NCBI RefSeq assembly: GCF_001421785.1
Contig: NZ_LMLB01000001.1
Coordinates: 331,137 to 395,136 of the forward strand
Length of the DNA stretch: 64,000 bases
Source of the DNA: Sphingomonas sp. Leaf33
GTDB lineage: Bacteria > Pseudomonadota > Alphaproteobacteria > Sphingomonadales > Sphingomonadaceae
Direction: 5' to 3'
The number at the start of each line of letters is the position of its first letter. Positions within the stretch are counted from its first letter, which is position 1. Below, one piece after another: positions 18,508-28,066 of this stretch. The notes beneath the pieces were generated by a model. The model searched no databases. It worked only from the letters and a program-made list of their open reading frames with translations, and had not been told where the DNA came from. Made by a program: the position numbers and the translations under genes.

Positions 18508-19608
18508 TCACTGGCGCGATCCCATCAGACGGCGCAGAATCCCTTCGCGGATGCCGCGGTCGGCGATGCCGAGCTGTTCGGCGGGCCAGATGTCCAGAAT
18601 TTCCTCCAATATCGCACAGCCCGCGACGACCAGGTCGGCGCGTTCGGGGCCGATGCAGGGTACCTTGGCACGCCCCGCGACATCCAGCCCGGCGATCCGC
18701 CGGCTGACGTCGCGCATGGCGCCGGTGGGCATGATGAGTCCGTCGACTGCCGAGCGATCGTAGCTGTCGAGCCCCAGGTGGACGCTCGCCAGCGTCGTGA
18801 CGGTCCCCGACGTACCGAGCAGCCGCCGTCGCCCGACGTCACGCGGCAAGCGCGCGGCGAACGGGGCGAAGCTGGCGCGGACCAGCGCGCGCATCGCCTG
18901 GTATCCGTCGTTGCCCGCACTTTCGGTCAGCGACACCACGCCCCAGGGCGCGCTGTGCCAGTCGAGCACCTTGGGCACTTGGCTATAGGTATCGACCAGC
19001 ACCAGCTCGGTCGATCCACCGCCGATGTCGAACACCAGCGCCGCCCCTTCGCCCGGTTCGATCAACGCGTGGCAACCGAGCACGGCCAGCCGCGCCTCCT
19101 CTTCCGCCGAGATGATGTCGAGCATGATGCCCGTCTCGCGGTAGGCGCGCTGGATGAAATCGGGGCCGTTCGTCGCGCGGCGGCAGGCCTCGGTCGCGAC
19201 GGAGCGGGCGAGCGCCACGTCGCGGCGCTTCAGCTTGTCGGCGCAGACGCGCAATGCCGCGATGGTGCGCTCGATCGCTTCGTCGCTGAGGCGGCCGGTC
19301 GCAGCGAGCCCTTCGCCCAGCCGGACGATCCGGCTGAACGCATCGACGACCGCAAAGCCCGATCCTTGCGGTCGCGCGATCAGCAGGCGGCAGTTGTTGG
19401 TGCCAAGATCGAGCGCGGCATAATGGCGCGCCTGCGGCCAGCGACCATGCGCTGGCGATCGTGGGGCCGGACGGGGCGCGTGGGCACGCGGTCCGTACGG
19501 CCCTCGGGCGGATATGTCCCCCACGGCCGTAACTTTCTTCTTATCGTTCTCGTCCGTCGCGACCGCGAGCCGGTCGTTCGGTGCTTGGACACGACGGTAA
19601 CGGTTCAT
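18508..19608 (-). CDS. Ppx/GppA family phosphatase (exopolyphosphatase-like)
   Basis: A 366-residue protein of the sugar kinase/Hsp70/actin fold. The first ~60 residues are charged and probably disordered. The domain then begins with YAALDLGTNNCRLLIARP (about 63-80). A second phosphate-binding loop reads FDIGGGSTELVLVD. It lacks the long C-terminal HD-like region of E. coli Ppx, as is usual in alphaproteobacteria. It may hydrolyse polyphosphate or pppGpp; sequence alone does not decide. The frame extends 41 codons further upstream, but the ATG at 19608 is preferred. Confidence 0.88.
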   Translation of the reverse strand: MNRYRRVQAPNDRLAVATDENDKKKVTAVGDISARGPYGPRAHAPRPAPRSPAHGRWPQARHYAALDLGTNNCRLLIARPQGSGFAVVDAFSRIVRLGEGLAATGRLSDEAIERTIAALRVCADKLKRRDVALARSVATEACRRATNGPDFIQRAYRETGIMLDIISAEEEARLAVLGCHALIEPGEGAALVFDIGGGSTELVLVDTYSQVPKVLDWHSAPWGVVSLTESAGNDGYQAMRALVRASFAPFAARLPRDVGRRRLLGTSGTVTTLASVHLGLDSYDRSAVDGLIMPTGAMRDVSRRIAGLDVAGRAKVPCIGPERADLVVAGCAILEEILDIWPAEQLGIADRGIREGILRRLMGSRQ

Positions 19609-19641
19609 CGCACAAACGACAAGGCGTGTCCGGATAACCGG

Positions 19642-19670
19642 TTGACAGCGCCCGCAACCGCGGACTAGAG
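19642..19670 (+). promoter_or_regulatory. Sigma-70-type promoter of tRNA-Gln
   Basis: A perfect -35 box TTGACA (19642-19647), a 17-base spacer, and CTAGAG as -10 box. The tRNA begins 12 bases downstream, as expected for a stable-RNA promoter. Confidence 0.65.
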
Positions 19671-19682
19671 GCCCGCCACCAT

Positions 19683-19756
19683 TGCCCGATCCTCTAATGG
19701 TAAGAGAGCGGACTCTGACTCCGTCAATCAAGGTTCGAGTCCTTGTCGGGCATCCA
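19683..19756 (+). tRNA. tRNA-Gln (anticodon CTG)
   Basis: A full cloverleaf folds by eye. The acceptor stem is TGCCCGA with TCGGGCA. The D arm is CTCT/AGAG. The anticodon stem is GCGGA/TCCGT with loop CTCTGAC. The T arm is CAAGG/CCTTG around TTCGAGT. The CCA end is encoded (19754-19756). The CTG anticodon reads CAG. An accessory region follows, but I saw no duplicated tRNA 3' end and no integrase. Confidence 0.93.
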
Positions 19757-19907
19757 TTTTCCTAGCTGACGCCGCCGCCGCGGCCCGCACCGGGCCTGCC
19801 GAGCCGCATCGCAGTTTGCGGACAATCCACGTAAAATTTGCATCCGAAGCGGTGGTAGGCCCCACTTTGGTTGAGATTGCGTCGCGGTTGTGCGCAAGGT
19901 GCACACG

Positions 19908-20420
19908 ATGTCCGCCGATGACGCCCAACGACTGACCGACCGGCAACGCGATTGCCTGCGCCTGGTGGGGCAGGGGTTGTCGTCGAAGGAGATCGCCGTC
20001 GCGCTCGGCATCTCGCATCATACCGTCGACCTCCATCTGAAGCGGGCGATCCGCGCCATGGGCACGGTCAGCCGGCGGGATGCCGCGCGTCGGCTGGAGG
20101 CGATCGACAGCGCGTTCGTACCCGATCCCCCCGCCGTCACGACGCCCTCCCCTGCGGCGGTACCCGCAGAGCATACCCAGCCATTGGATACCCAGCCGCG
20201 CGGGATTGCCGGACCCCCGGGTATTGCAGCCATATCGGTCCCAGCCGGACACGACCTCCGCCTCCGTTGGCGGGTGCCGTTCCTCCGGCAAGGGAGGCAG
20301 TACAATGATCTGGAGCCTGTCGCCCGCCTTGTGTGGATCGTGGCCCTGGCGGTCGCGATGTTGCTTGCGGCGGCGAACTTCCTGACGGGCCTGAGCGTCC
20401 TTCACGACCTGATCACCTGA
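19908..20420 (+). CDS. LuxR-type HTH regulator with C-terminal membrane anchor
   Basis: A 170-residue protein with a LuxR/GerE helix-turn-helix at the very N-terminus (residues 8-52, LTDRQRDCLRLVGQGLSSKEIA then TVDLHLKRAI). A proline-rich linker follows, then a single hydrophobic segment near residues 138-163. There is no receiver or ligand-binding domain. The layout predicts a transcription factor tethered to the inner membrane with its HTH in the cytoplasm. An in-frame GTG six codons upstream (19890) is an alternative start. It heads a run of small plus-strand genes and may regulate them; that is inference. Confidence 0.8.
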   Translation: MSADDAQRLTDRQRDCLRLVGQGLSSKEIAVALGISHHTVDLHLKRAIRAMGTVSRRDAARRLEAIDSAFVPDPPAVTTPSPAAVPAEHTQPLDTQPRGIAGPPGIAAISVPAGHDLRLRWRVPFLRQGRQYNDLEPVARLVWIVALAVAMLLAAANFLTGLSVLHDLIT

Positions 20421-20482
20421 CCTTTCCGACAACGCCAACCCGTTGACGCGGCCGCACCCGGCGAGCCGCGAAGGAGACCCGT

Positions 20483-20830
20483 ATGCCTTCTTCAAAGACG
20501 ATCGCCGCCGTCCGCATCGCCCGCTCGCTGCAGCCCGCCGAGCTTGCCGCCAACCAGGCCGCGATCAAGGTGCTGGCAATGGGCACCGCCGTGCTCACCG
20601 CGCGGGCCGACGGCACCTTCCACCCGCTCGAGGCGCAGCGCGCGGTCGATTACATCGGCGATGCGACGGCCAAGGTCTTTGCCGCGATGAAGGACATCAA
20701 GAGCGCGCACGGTGAACTGCGCGCCGCGGCCATCCGCCACGACGTGCTGGGCCAGGGCGACCTGTACGACACGCCCAAGGACGGCGACACGCCGAACGGC
20801 GCGCTGCCGCAGCTCGCCGCCGCGGCCTGA
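20483..20830 (+). CDS. Hypothetical protein, 115 residues
   Basis: An Ala-rich soluble helical protein of 115 residues, with no signal peptide and no motif I recognise. The start is well supported: AAGGAG lies 7 bases before the ATG. The central part (residues 28-85) alternates charged and hydrophobic residues and may form a helical bundle. It lies 62 bases after the tethered LuxR-type gene and 45 bases before a membrane protein gene, so it is plausibly part of the same small operon. Confidence 0.7.
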   Translation: MPSSKTIAAVRIARSLQPAELAANQAAIKVLAMGTAVLTARADGTFHPLEAQRAVDYIGDATAKVFAAMKDIKSAHGELRAAAIRHDVLGQGDLYDTPKDGDTPNGALPQLAAAA

Positions 20831-20875
20831 CGCCGGCATTGACAGTCGTGAACGATAAAGGTTCGAACGTGGACG

Positions 20876-21328
20876 ATGCACGTACAAGTCTATCTGGCCC
20901 TGCTCGTGTGTTGCTCGCTGTATGCGGCGGTGCGCGGCGGGCTGCCGGAGCGGATCGGGGTCGCCATCCTGCTTGCAGCGGTGCTGGCCTCGGCATTGAT
21001 GCCGCTGGTGCGGTTCACCGGGTTCCAGGCGGTCGAGGTCGGCATTCTGGCCATCGACTTCGCGATGCTGGTCGGCATCGTCATCCTGTCGCTCTTCGCC
21101 CAGCGGTACTGGCCGATGTGGATGGCGGCGGTGTTGCTCAACACCGTCGTCACCCATCTGCTGAAGCTCACCCCGACGCTGTGGCCCACGTCCTATTTCC
21201 TCGCCTATGCGGCCTGGAGCTACCCCAACCCGATCATCCTGGCGGTCGCGGCCTGGCGGCACCGGGCGCGGGTGAAGCGCTATGGCGAGGATCCGCCGTG
21301 GAGCCGCGGCCTGCCCGCGGGAGCCTGA
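20876..21328 (+). CDS. Hypothetical multi-pass membrane protein, 150 residues
   Basis: About five hydrophobic segments run through the protein (near residues 5-20, 27-45, 55-77, 82-98 and 107-130), followed by a short basic and Pro-rich tail. No catalytic motif is seen. The ATG at 20876 was chosen; a GTG two codons earlier is also possible. It ends 1 base before the next start, which suggests co-translation with the winged-helix gene. Confidence 0.7.
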   Translation: MHVQVYLALLVCCSLYAAVRGGLPERIGVAILLAAVLASALMPLVRFTGFQAVEVGILAIDFAMLVGIVILSLFAQRYWPMWMAAVLLNTVVTHLLKLTPTLWPTSYFLAYAAWSYPNPIILAVAAWRHRARVKRYGEDPPWSRGLPAGA

Positions 21329-21329
21329 C

Positions 21330-21794
21330 ATGAACGCGCCGTCGCACCCGAAGGCGGCGGCGGCGCAGGAGGCGCTCGGCACGCTCGGCGAGATCGAGGA
21401 GATGCTCGCGTCCGCACGCCAGCGGCTGCTGCGGTCGAGCTGTGCGCGCCACCCGGACCTGGCCGGCAAGATCTATCGCCTGCGCCGCGCCCGCGACCAG
21501 TTGTTCGGCGACCAGGCCGACGTTTTCGGCGAGCCCGCCTGGGACATGCTGCTCGACCTGTACCAGGCGGAGCGCGAGGGGCGGGTGCTGGCGGTGTCCA
21601 GCGTCTGCATCGGCGCCAATGCCGCGACCTCGACCGCGCTGCGGCGGATGCGCGAGCTGGAGGACCGCGGGCTGATCGAGCGTCGCCGCGACCCGCAGGA
21701 CGGCCGCCGATCCTTCGTCCGGGCGAGCGACCGCGCGATCCTGCTGATCGATGCGTGGCTCGACAAGGTGTCGGAGACGGTCGAAGCCGCGTAA
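21330..21794 (+). CDS. MarR-like winged-helix transcriptional regulator
   Basis: A 154-residue protein. The second half has the winged-helix pattern, with a recognition-helix region (ATSTALRRMRELEDRGLIERR) and a wing (RDPQDGRRSFVRASD), as in sphingomonad MarR-type regulators that follow a variable N-terminal dimer helix. The start ATG at 21330 follows the membrane gene stop by one base. A longer in-frame start upstream would overlap that gene. The ligand is unknown. Confidence 0.8.
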   Translation: MNAPSHPKAAAAQEALGTLGEIEEMLASARQRLLRSSCARHPDLAGKIYRLRRARDQLFGDQADVFGEPAWDMLLDLYQAEREGRVLAVSSVCIGANAATSTALRRMRELEDRGLIERRRDPQDGRRSFVRASDRAILLIDAWLDKVSETVEAA

Positions 21795-21821
21795 GAGGGG
21801 CGGCGTGACCCCGACCGACCC

Positions 21822-22061
21822 ATGTCTCCGACCGACGCCGTCCTGACCCTGCTCGCGACCCGCGCGCCCGCTGCCACGCTCTGTCCGAGCGAAGCCGCCC
21901 GCGCGCTGGCCGCGGCCGGCGGGCACGTCGACTGGCGCGCCGAGATGCTTGGCGTCCACGCCGCCGTCGACGCACTGGTCGCCGACGGATCGGTCGCGCT
22001 CAGCTGGAAGGGCGTGGACATGGCCACCCGCGCCGGACCGTACCGCATCCGCCGCGCGTGA
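21822..22061 (+). CDS. DUF3253 domain protein
   Basis: A 79-residue protein matching the DUF3253 pattern: APAATLCPSEAARALA near the start, DWRAEM in the middle, then VHAAVDALVADGSVALSWKG and a GPYRIRR end. The fold looks like a small winged helix. Its function is not known. It is 27 bases downstream of the MarR-like gene. Confidence 0.8.
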   Translation: MSPTDAVLTLLATRAPAATLCPSEAARALAAAGGHVDWRAEMLGVHAAVDALVADGSVALSWKGVDMATRAGPYRIRRA

Positions 22062-22098
22062 CGCCCCCCGGGGGGTGAAAGGTCACACTCGGGTCACA

Positions 22099-22917
22099 CT
22101 ATCGCGGTCGCCGCCGCCGGGCGGAATTGCTGGCCGGATCGAGATGATAGTACAGGTCGGCGCGCTCCGCGTCGGTCAGCGTCTCGCCCGCATCCTGCCG
22201 GGCCATCGCGGCGGCGCCCCGCGCATCGCGCTCTGCCAGCATCACTGCGCGGTCGCTCCTGACCGCACGCTGTTCGTTCAGGAAATGCGGCAGGACGCCG
22301 TCGGCGACCTCGGCCAAGTCGAGCGCGGCCGACAGATCGTCGGGCGTCATCAGCTGGTCCGGGGGCGCGGGCAGCGCCGGCTCCATCGCGCGCAGGCTGT
22401 CCTCGACCGCAGGTGCGGGCGGCAGCGCACCGGCGCCGCGCGGGCCATAGCGATCGGGCTTCAGGTGGCTGAGCAGATATTTGAGCAGCCGGTTGTCGTA
22501 TACCAGCCGCGCGGCGACGACCTCGCCGTGGCCGTCGTAGACATCCTGCTCGACCCCTTCGATCGCGCGTTCGAACGCAATGTCCTCGATCAGGCCGCCG
22601 GCATGGTGACGCGCTGCGTCCCAGGCGCGTGCGAACGCCGCGCCATGCGCCGATCGCCGCAGCCGGTACGCGGTTTCCCGCGACATCCCGACAGCCTTGG
22701 CCGCGGCCCCGACGAGGCCGGTGTCGGCCAGCACCTCGATAAAGCGCCGCTGCTTCTCCTCGGTCCACCCATCGAGCCGCGGGCGGCGGCGGACCGGGAC
22801 CCAGCGATAGTCGGCCGGATCATAGTCGGTGTCAGGGGCGACCTCGTCGAGCGCGGTGTCGGACAGGTCGGCGGTGGCAAGCGCGGTGGCCGCGGCGGGA
22901 GAGGATGAGTCGATCAT
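22099..22917 (-). CDS. Hypothetical HTH protein, terminase-small-subunit-like N-terminus
   Basis: A 272-residue protein with a helix-turn-helix near residues 66-90 (GLVGAAAKAVGMSRETAYRLR), preceded by a basic WTEEKQRRFIEVL helix. This is the layout of phage terminase small subunits and of resolvase-like HTH proteins. The second half is Asp/Ala/Pro-rich and acidic. No phage genes surround it, so it is more likely a chromosomal sphingomonad protein that uses the same DNA-binding module. It is transcribed toward the preceding genes. Function unknown. Confidence 0.65.
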   Translation of the reverse strand: MIDSSSPAAATALATADLSDTALDEVAPDTDYDPADYRWVPVRRRPRLDGWTEEKQRRFIEVLADTGLVGAAAKAVGMSRETAYRLRRSAHGAAFARAWDAARHHAGGLIEDIAFERAIEGVEQDVYDGHGEVVAARLVYDNRLLKYLLSHLKPDRYGPRGAGALPPAPAVEDSLRAMEPALPAPPDQLMTPDDLSAALDLAEVADGVLPHFLNEQRAVRSDRAVMLAERDARGAAAMARQDAGETLTDAERADLYYHLDPASNSARRRRPR

Positions 22918-23028
22918 CCGACAGTGTGGAGCAAATTAATTCCAACTTTGCACCAACTGTTGGATTTGGCGCGCTGCAGCGCCGGGCTGCGCGGTGACGC
23001 GAGCCGGCGTTTCAGCTATGCGGACGCG

Positions 23029-23268
23029 ATGAGCCGCAGCCGTCGCCATGCCCCGTTCGTCGGCCACACGACCGCGCCGAGCGACAAGCCCCGGAAGCAG
23101 CAGGACGCCCGCCGCGTCCGGCGATCGGTGCACCAGATCCTGGCGCAGACCGGCGATGGCGATGCCGTGCCGGTCAGCCGCTATGCCAAGGGATCGGCGG
23201 CGTGGGACGGGCTGAAGGACGGCAAGCAGCGGATCGCCGATCCCGTTTCGAAGTGCTTGCGCAAATAG
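23029..23268 (+). CDS. Hypothetical small basic protein, 79 residues
   Basis: A 79-residue, strongly basic protein (SRSRR start, many Arg and Lys) with no membrane segment. The open frame begins earlier, at 22924, but the first 35 codons look unlike protein and the ATG at 23029 starts the coherent part. It ends 2 bases before the convergent VOC gene. Nucleic acid binding is possible from charge alone. Confidence 0.6.
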   Translation: MSRSRRHAPFVGHTTAPSDKPRKQQDARRVRRSVHQILAQTGDGDAVPVSRYAKGSAAWDGLKDGKQRIADPVSKCLRK

Positions 23269-23270
23269 CG

Positions 23271-23675
23271 TCAGCGCCTGTCGGTATACTGGATGAGGTC
23301 CCACAGATTGCCGTACAGGTCGGCAAACACCGCAACCTGGCCATAGGGCTGGTCGGCGGGCGGGCGCACCCACGTCACGCCGGCGGCGGTGAAGCCCGCA
23401 TGGTCGCGGTCAAAATCGTCGGTGGCGAGAAAGAAGGCGACGCGCCCGCCGGTCTGGTCGCCGATGCGACAGGTCTGCTCGGGCGTCGTGGCGCGGGCAA
23501 GGAGGATGGTGGTCGCGTGGGGTACGGCGCCCGGCGGGCGGATGGTGACCCAACGCTTGTCCTGCTCGGGCTGGTAACTGTCCTCGACAAGGTCGAAGCC
23601 GAGCTTGCCGACGTAGAAGGCGAGGGCTTCGTCATAGTCGCGGACGACGAGGGTGATGTGGGCGAGGTGTGGCAT
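23271..23675 (-). CDS. VOC (glyoxalase/bleomycin resistance) family protein
   Basis: A 134-residue protein with two beta-alpha-beta-beta-beta modules of the vicinal oxygen chelate fold. The start reads HITLVVRDYDEALAFYVGKLGF and the end reads FADLYGNLWDLIQY. The metal-ligand positions fit His6 and a late acidic or Asn residue, though the last is not the usual Glu. The substrate is unknown. It lies beside the AT-rich cassette, but its own base composition is normal, so it is probably native. Confidence 0.88.
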   Translation of the reverse strand: MPHLAHITLVVRDYDEALAFYVGKLGFDLVEDSYQPEQDKRWVTIRPPGAVPHATTILLARATTPEQTCRIGDQTGGRVAFFLATDDFDRDHAGFTAAGVTWVRPPADQPYGQVAVFADLYGNLWDLIQYTDRR

Positions 23676-23690
23676 CCCACACCTGTAAGC

Positions 23691-24500
23691 TCACATGGGC
23701 TCCTTCCAATGAGAACGCGCATAACGAAATCTGGGCTTCTCGAATTTGGGTCGGTATACTCTTTCGTACTCGTCCGATCCAATCGTGGCGTCAGCCCGTA
23801 GCATATCAGCAACTTGCCCAAGCGTCGGACTCGTCACCAAATCCAGAGTAATATTTCGGAGAAGTGCTACCGACCTTGCGCGTTTAGGCAGCATACTCGC
23901 TACCTTCTGCATCAATGGAACCAGTTTAAAGGAACCTGACATCCCAATTATATTTGCGGATACCCTAAATGGGTCCTCTCCCTTCTTTCCATATTTTCGG
24001 AAGAGCGACTCTGTAGCGTATTGAAAGTCTCGGAATAGGGTTGCTGCCGCTGCTCTAGCTTTGGCGAAGTCCTCTTCGGCTTGTAAATTTTCTATGTCTC
24101 TCATTCTTGCCCTTAGTGCGATCGCCTCAGGAGAGCCACTGATTTCGAGCACGTGTGCGCGTGCTTTTCGGGGCGAGCCAGCAACCATCGTAGCCCATGC
24201 CGAGATCAAGGGCGTACGAAGTTTGAATGCCCCGCCACCCAGCAGTTCATTCGACTGGTCGACAAGCTCGGATGCCGTAGCCCGAAAGTAAGAGAGCACC
24301 GCTTCACGCTGATCCGGACGGATCGCCCCAAGATCATTCGCATAGTAGCGAGCGATAAAGTCATTTCTAATGGGATGACAAATAGACACAGCTTCGAGGT
24401 GTTCTGAAACTACGGCGTAAAATACGGACCTTAAGGCGAGCCAATTCAATCCCGCCGAAAACGCATGAAGATCACGTCCAACTTTTTCGGCTTCCATCAT
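23691..24500 (-). CDS. Unknown protein of the AT-rich cassette (downstream ORF, 269 residues)
   Basis: I do not recognise this protein. It is helical and soluble, with no signal peptide or membrane segment. Features visible are an N-terminal FSAGLNWLALRSVFYAVVSEHLEA segment, a central stretch rich in Ala, Arg and Asp with coiled-coil character (about 115-165), and a basic C-terminus. The gene is clearly more AT-rich than its neighbours. It overlaps the upstream ORF by 29 bases in another frame. Removing a single G in that overlap would join both into one protein of about 460 residues, so it may be the second half of a frameshifted gene. Alternatively the pair is translationally coupled. Confidence 0.6.
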   Translation of the reverse strand: MMEAEKVGRDLHAFSAGLNWLALRSVFYAVVSEHLEAVSICHPIRNDFIARYYANDLGAIRPDQREAVLSYFRATASELVDQSNELLGGGAFKLRTPLISAWATMVAGSPRKARAHVLEISGSPEAIALRARMRDIENLQAEEDFAKARAAAATLFRDFQYATESLFRKYGKKGEDPFRVSANIIGMSGSFKLVPLMQKVASMLPKRARSVALLRNITLDLVTSPTLGQVADMLRADATIGSDEYERVYRPKFEKPRFRYARSHWKEPM

Positions 24501-25071
24501 GGCCTTTGCCCATCACGTCTCGAACCGGCTTCCCGTCTGATCCGATTAGCTCCTTATTCCATATTGGCTTTTGACCAGCGCTCTTCGTCTCGGTCAGTTG
24601 GTCAAAAATAGCCGACATAAGCGGTGAATATTTCTCAAAACTAGACCCAGTTTCATTGGCAAGAAGTCGAATACGCAAATAATAGTCGCTCGACTGCATG
24701 TGCCAAGCCGGGCAAACATGAAGATCAAGGTCTTTAAGAAATTCTCCGATAGGATCACTTCCGAGATCACCGCCATGTATCTTCAAATAAGTTTTTGACG
24801 TAAGTTCTCGGGCCTGTAATAGCAGATTATCGTAGGAATCTTTCTCAAAAGTTACGATACCCAACTCCGGAAAATGTTGAGCACGCGATTGCGAGAACTC
24901 TGGCTTATAATCATTGATCCGAACGGGCTGATCGTAAAAGATAAGCCCTGCAAGATACCCCTCGAACGCTGACAAGTCTCCGGACAGGTCATAATTTTTG
25001 TCGACTGGAATGTGACCCAGCACACGCTCCACGGCCGTCAAGGTCGAGTTATCGATAACGACGTTTGTCAT
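24472..25071 (-). CDS. Unknown protein of the AT-rich cassette (upstream ORF, 199 residues)
   Basis: I do not recognise this protein. It begins MTNVVIDNSTLTAVERVLG and contains an acidic DLSGDLSAFEGYLAGLIFYD segment that looks like a structured alpha/beta or helical domain. No known catalytic motif is seen. The last ~15 residues (GKGHDGSRKSWT) look like read-out into a wrong frame, while the overlapping frame continues with coherent protein. This supports a frameshift reading. It starts 61 bases beyond the stop of the thiC 3' fragment. AT-rich composition suggests recent acquisition. Confidence 0.6.
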   Translation of the reverse strand: MTNVVIDNSTLTAVERVLGHIPVDKNYDLSGDLSAFEGYLAGLIFYDQPVRINDYKPEFSQSRAQHFPELGIVTFEKDSYDNLLLQARELTSKTYLKIHGGDLGSDPIGEFLKDLDLHVCPAWHMQSSDYYLRIRLLANETGSSFEKYSPLMSAIFDQLTETKSAGQKPIWNKELIGSDGKPVRDVMGKGHDGSRKSWT

Positions 25072-25407
25072 TGTCTTGCTTTAGCAGATAAGACCGTTTT
25101 ACTCCACAACGCGACGGTAGCTGCAAACCTGTTTAATCCCGCTCCCTATCACCCGCACCGATATACAACTCGCGGCCGGTCGCTTTGTAGAGCGCGCTCA
25201 TCTTTTCCATGCCCTTCAGCGCTGCCGCCTTGCTGGCCTCGGCGGTTTCCTGTGCGCTCGGGCCGGCGGCGAGGAAGCCTTTAGCAGCGCTTTTTTTCTC
25301 GGTGGCGCTTCGCCGACTTCCGCGGTGATCTTCGGCGTAGCTGCGGAGTTATCATAGTCCAGCGACAAGCCACCGCCGTCACCCCAAGGCAACGGCGGTC
25401 GGTCCCG
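25072..25407. other. Gap holding the thiC 3' fragment
   Basis: The 336 bases between the AT-rich cassette and a small secreted-protein gene contain a decayed copy of the end of thiC (25133-25335). The remaining bases show no coding pattern and no clear promoter. Confidence 0.75.
25133..25335 (-). pseudogene. Diverged 3' fragment of thiC
   Basis: The minus strand encodes [18 protein letters not shown] and [16 protein letters not shown], then a stop at 25133-25135. It matches the last ~65 codons of the intact thiC at 25836. The visible differences from the intact copy are few in amino acids (for example E to K, N to K, H to R), but an indel-damaged stretch lies at its upstream end (around 25280-25320). 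It keeps its own stop codon and is followed directly by the AT-rich cassette, so the two may have arrived together. Confidence 0.85.
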
Positions 25408-25662
25408 CTATTCCGGAATGACGCAGGCGATCGTCGTGTCGTTGCAGGCGTATTCGCCGTTGCAGTCGTTCGTGTCGAACCACAGCCCGACATAATAGTC
25501 CCACTGCGAACTGGTGCGGTCGCCGCCGGTCTTGCGGTCGGCGTAATAATAGCCTTCGCGCATACAGTATGTCGGTCGCGCCTGGACCGAGGTCGTCAGG
25601 ACCGCGGCCAAGCCGGCGGCGGTGATCGTCGATAGGATGGCGCGCTTCGTAATCGCTCGCAT
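25408..25662 (-). CDS. Small secreted Cys-containing hypothetical protein
   Basis: From the ATG at 25662 the protein has 84 residues. It has a good signal peptide (basic MRAITKR, hydrophobic core, cleavage near VQA-R). The mature part is short and aromatic, with four cysteines (CMREG, DCNGEYAC and TIAC segments) that could form two disulfides. AGGAG lies 7 bases before this ATG, while an earlier in-frame start at 25689 lacks one. It sits between intact thiC and the thiC fragment. Function unknown. Confidence 0.7.
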   Translation of the reverse strand: MRAITKRAILSTITAAGLAAVLTTSVQARPTYCMREGYYYADRKTGGDRTSSQWDYYVGLWFDTNDCNGEYACNDTTIACVIPE

Positions 25663-25835
25663 GGTCACTCTCCTGTGGACTGCCGGCATTCTGCGTCCGG
25701 CAGCCGCAGGCTAGTCGTGACGCGGCGACGTCACAAGTGATTGAACCAGAACGGATATTTTTGATCGGCGCGCGTGGACGGCGCGGGCGGACGCGGCGAT
25801 GCTCTATAGCGACCGGCGCGTCCGCTTAGGCGCGA

Positions 25836-27872
<2,037 letters not shown>

Positions 27873-27940
27873 TGGCGGCGGTTGTAGGGCGTTGTGGGGG
27901 GGAGGTCTACTGAATCCGGTGGTGGCGCGCCTGCCCTCCA

Positions 27941-28039
27941 TCCGTTCGTGCTGAGCTTGTCGAAGCACCGCTCTTTTACACGCGAGCAAGACCCTTGCGG
28001 CACGAAGAACGGTGCTTCGACAGGCTCAGCACGAACGGA
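27941..28039. repeat. Paired REP-like palindrome, family A
   Basis: Arms TCCGTTCGTGCTGAGCTTGT (27941 on) and its near-complement ending at 28039 flank about 35 bases. It lies between the thiC riboswitch and the end of the MipA/OmpV-type gene. Confidence 0.85.
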
Positions 28040-28066
28040 AATAAGGAAGTGCGCGCCTTCAAGCGG

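Noticed and set aside
19683-25835. Integrated mobile element using tRNA-Gln as attachment site
   Set aside because: I found no copy of the tRNA 3' end downstream, no integrase, and no phage structural or conjugation genes. Genes up to 23.7 kb have normal composition.
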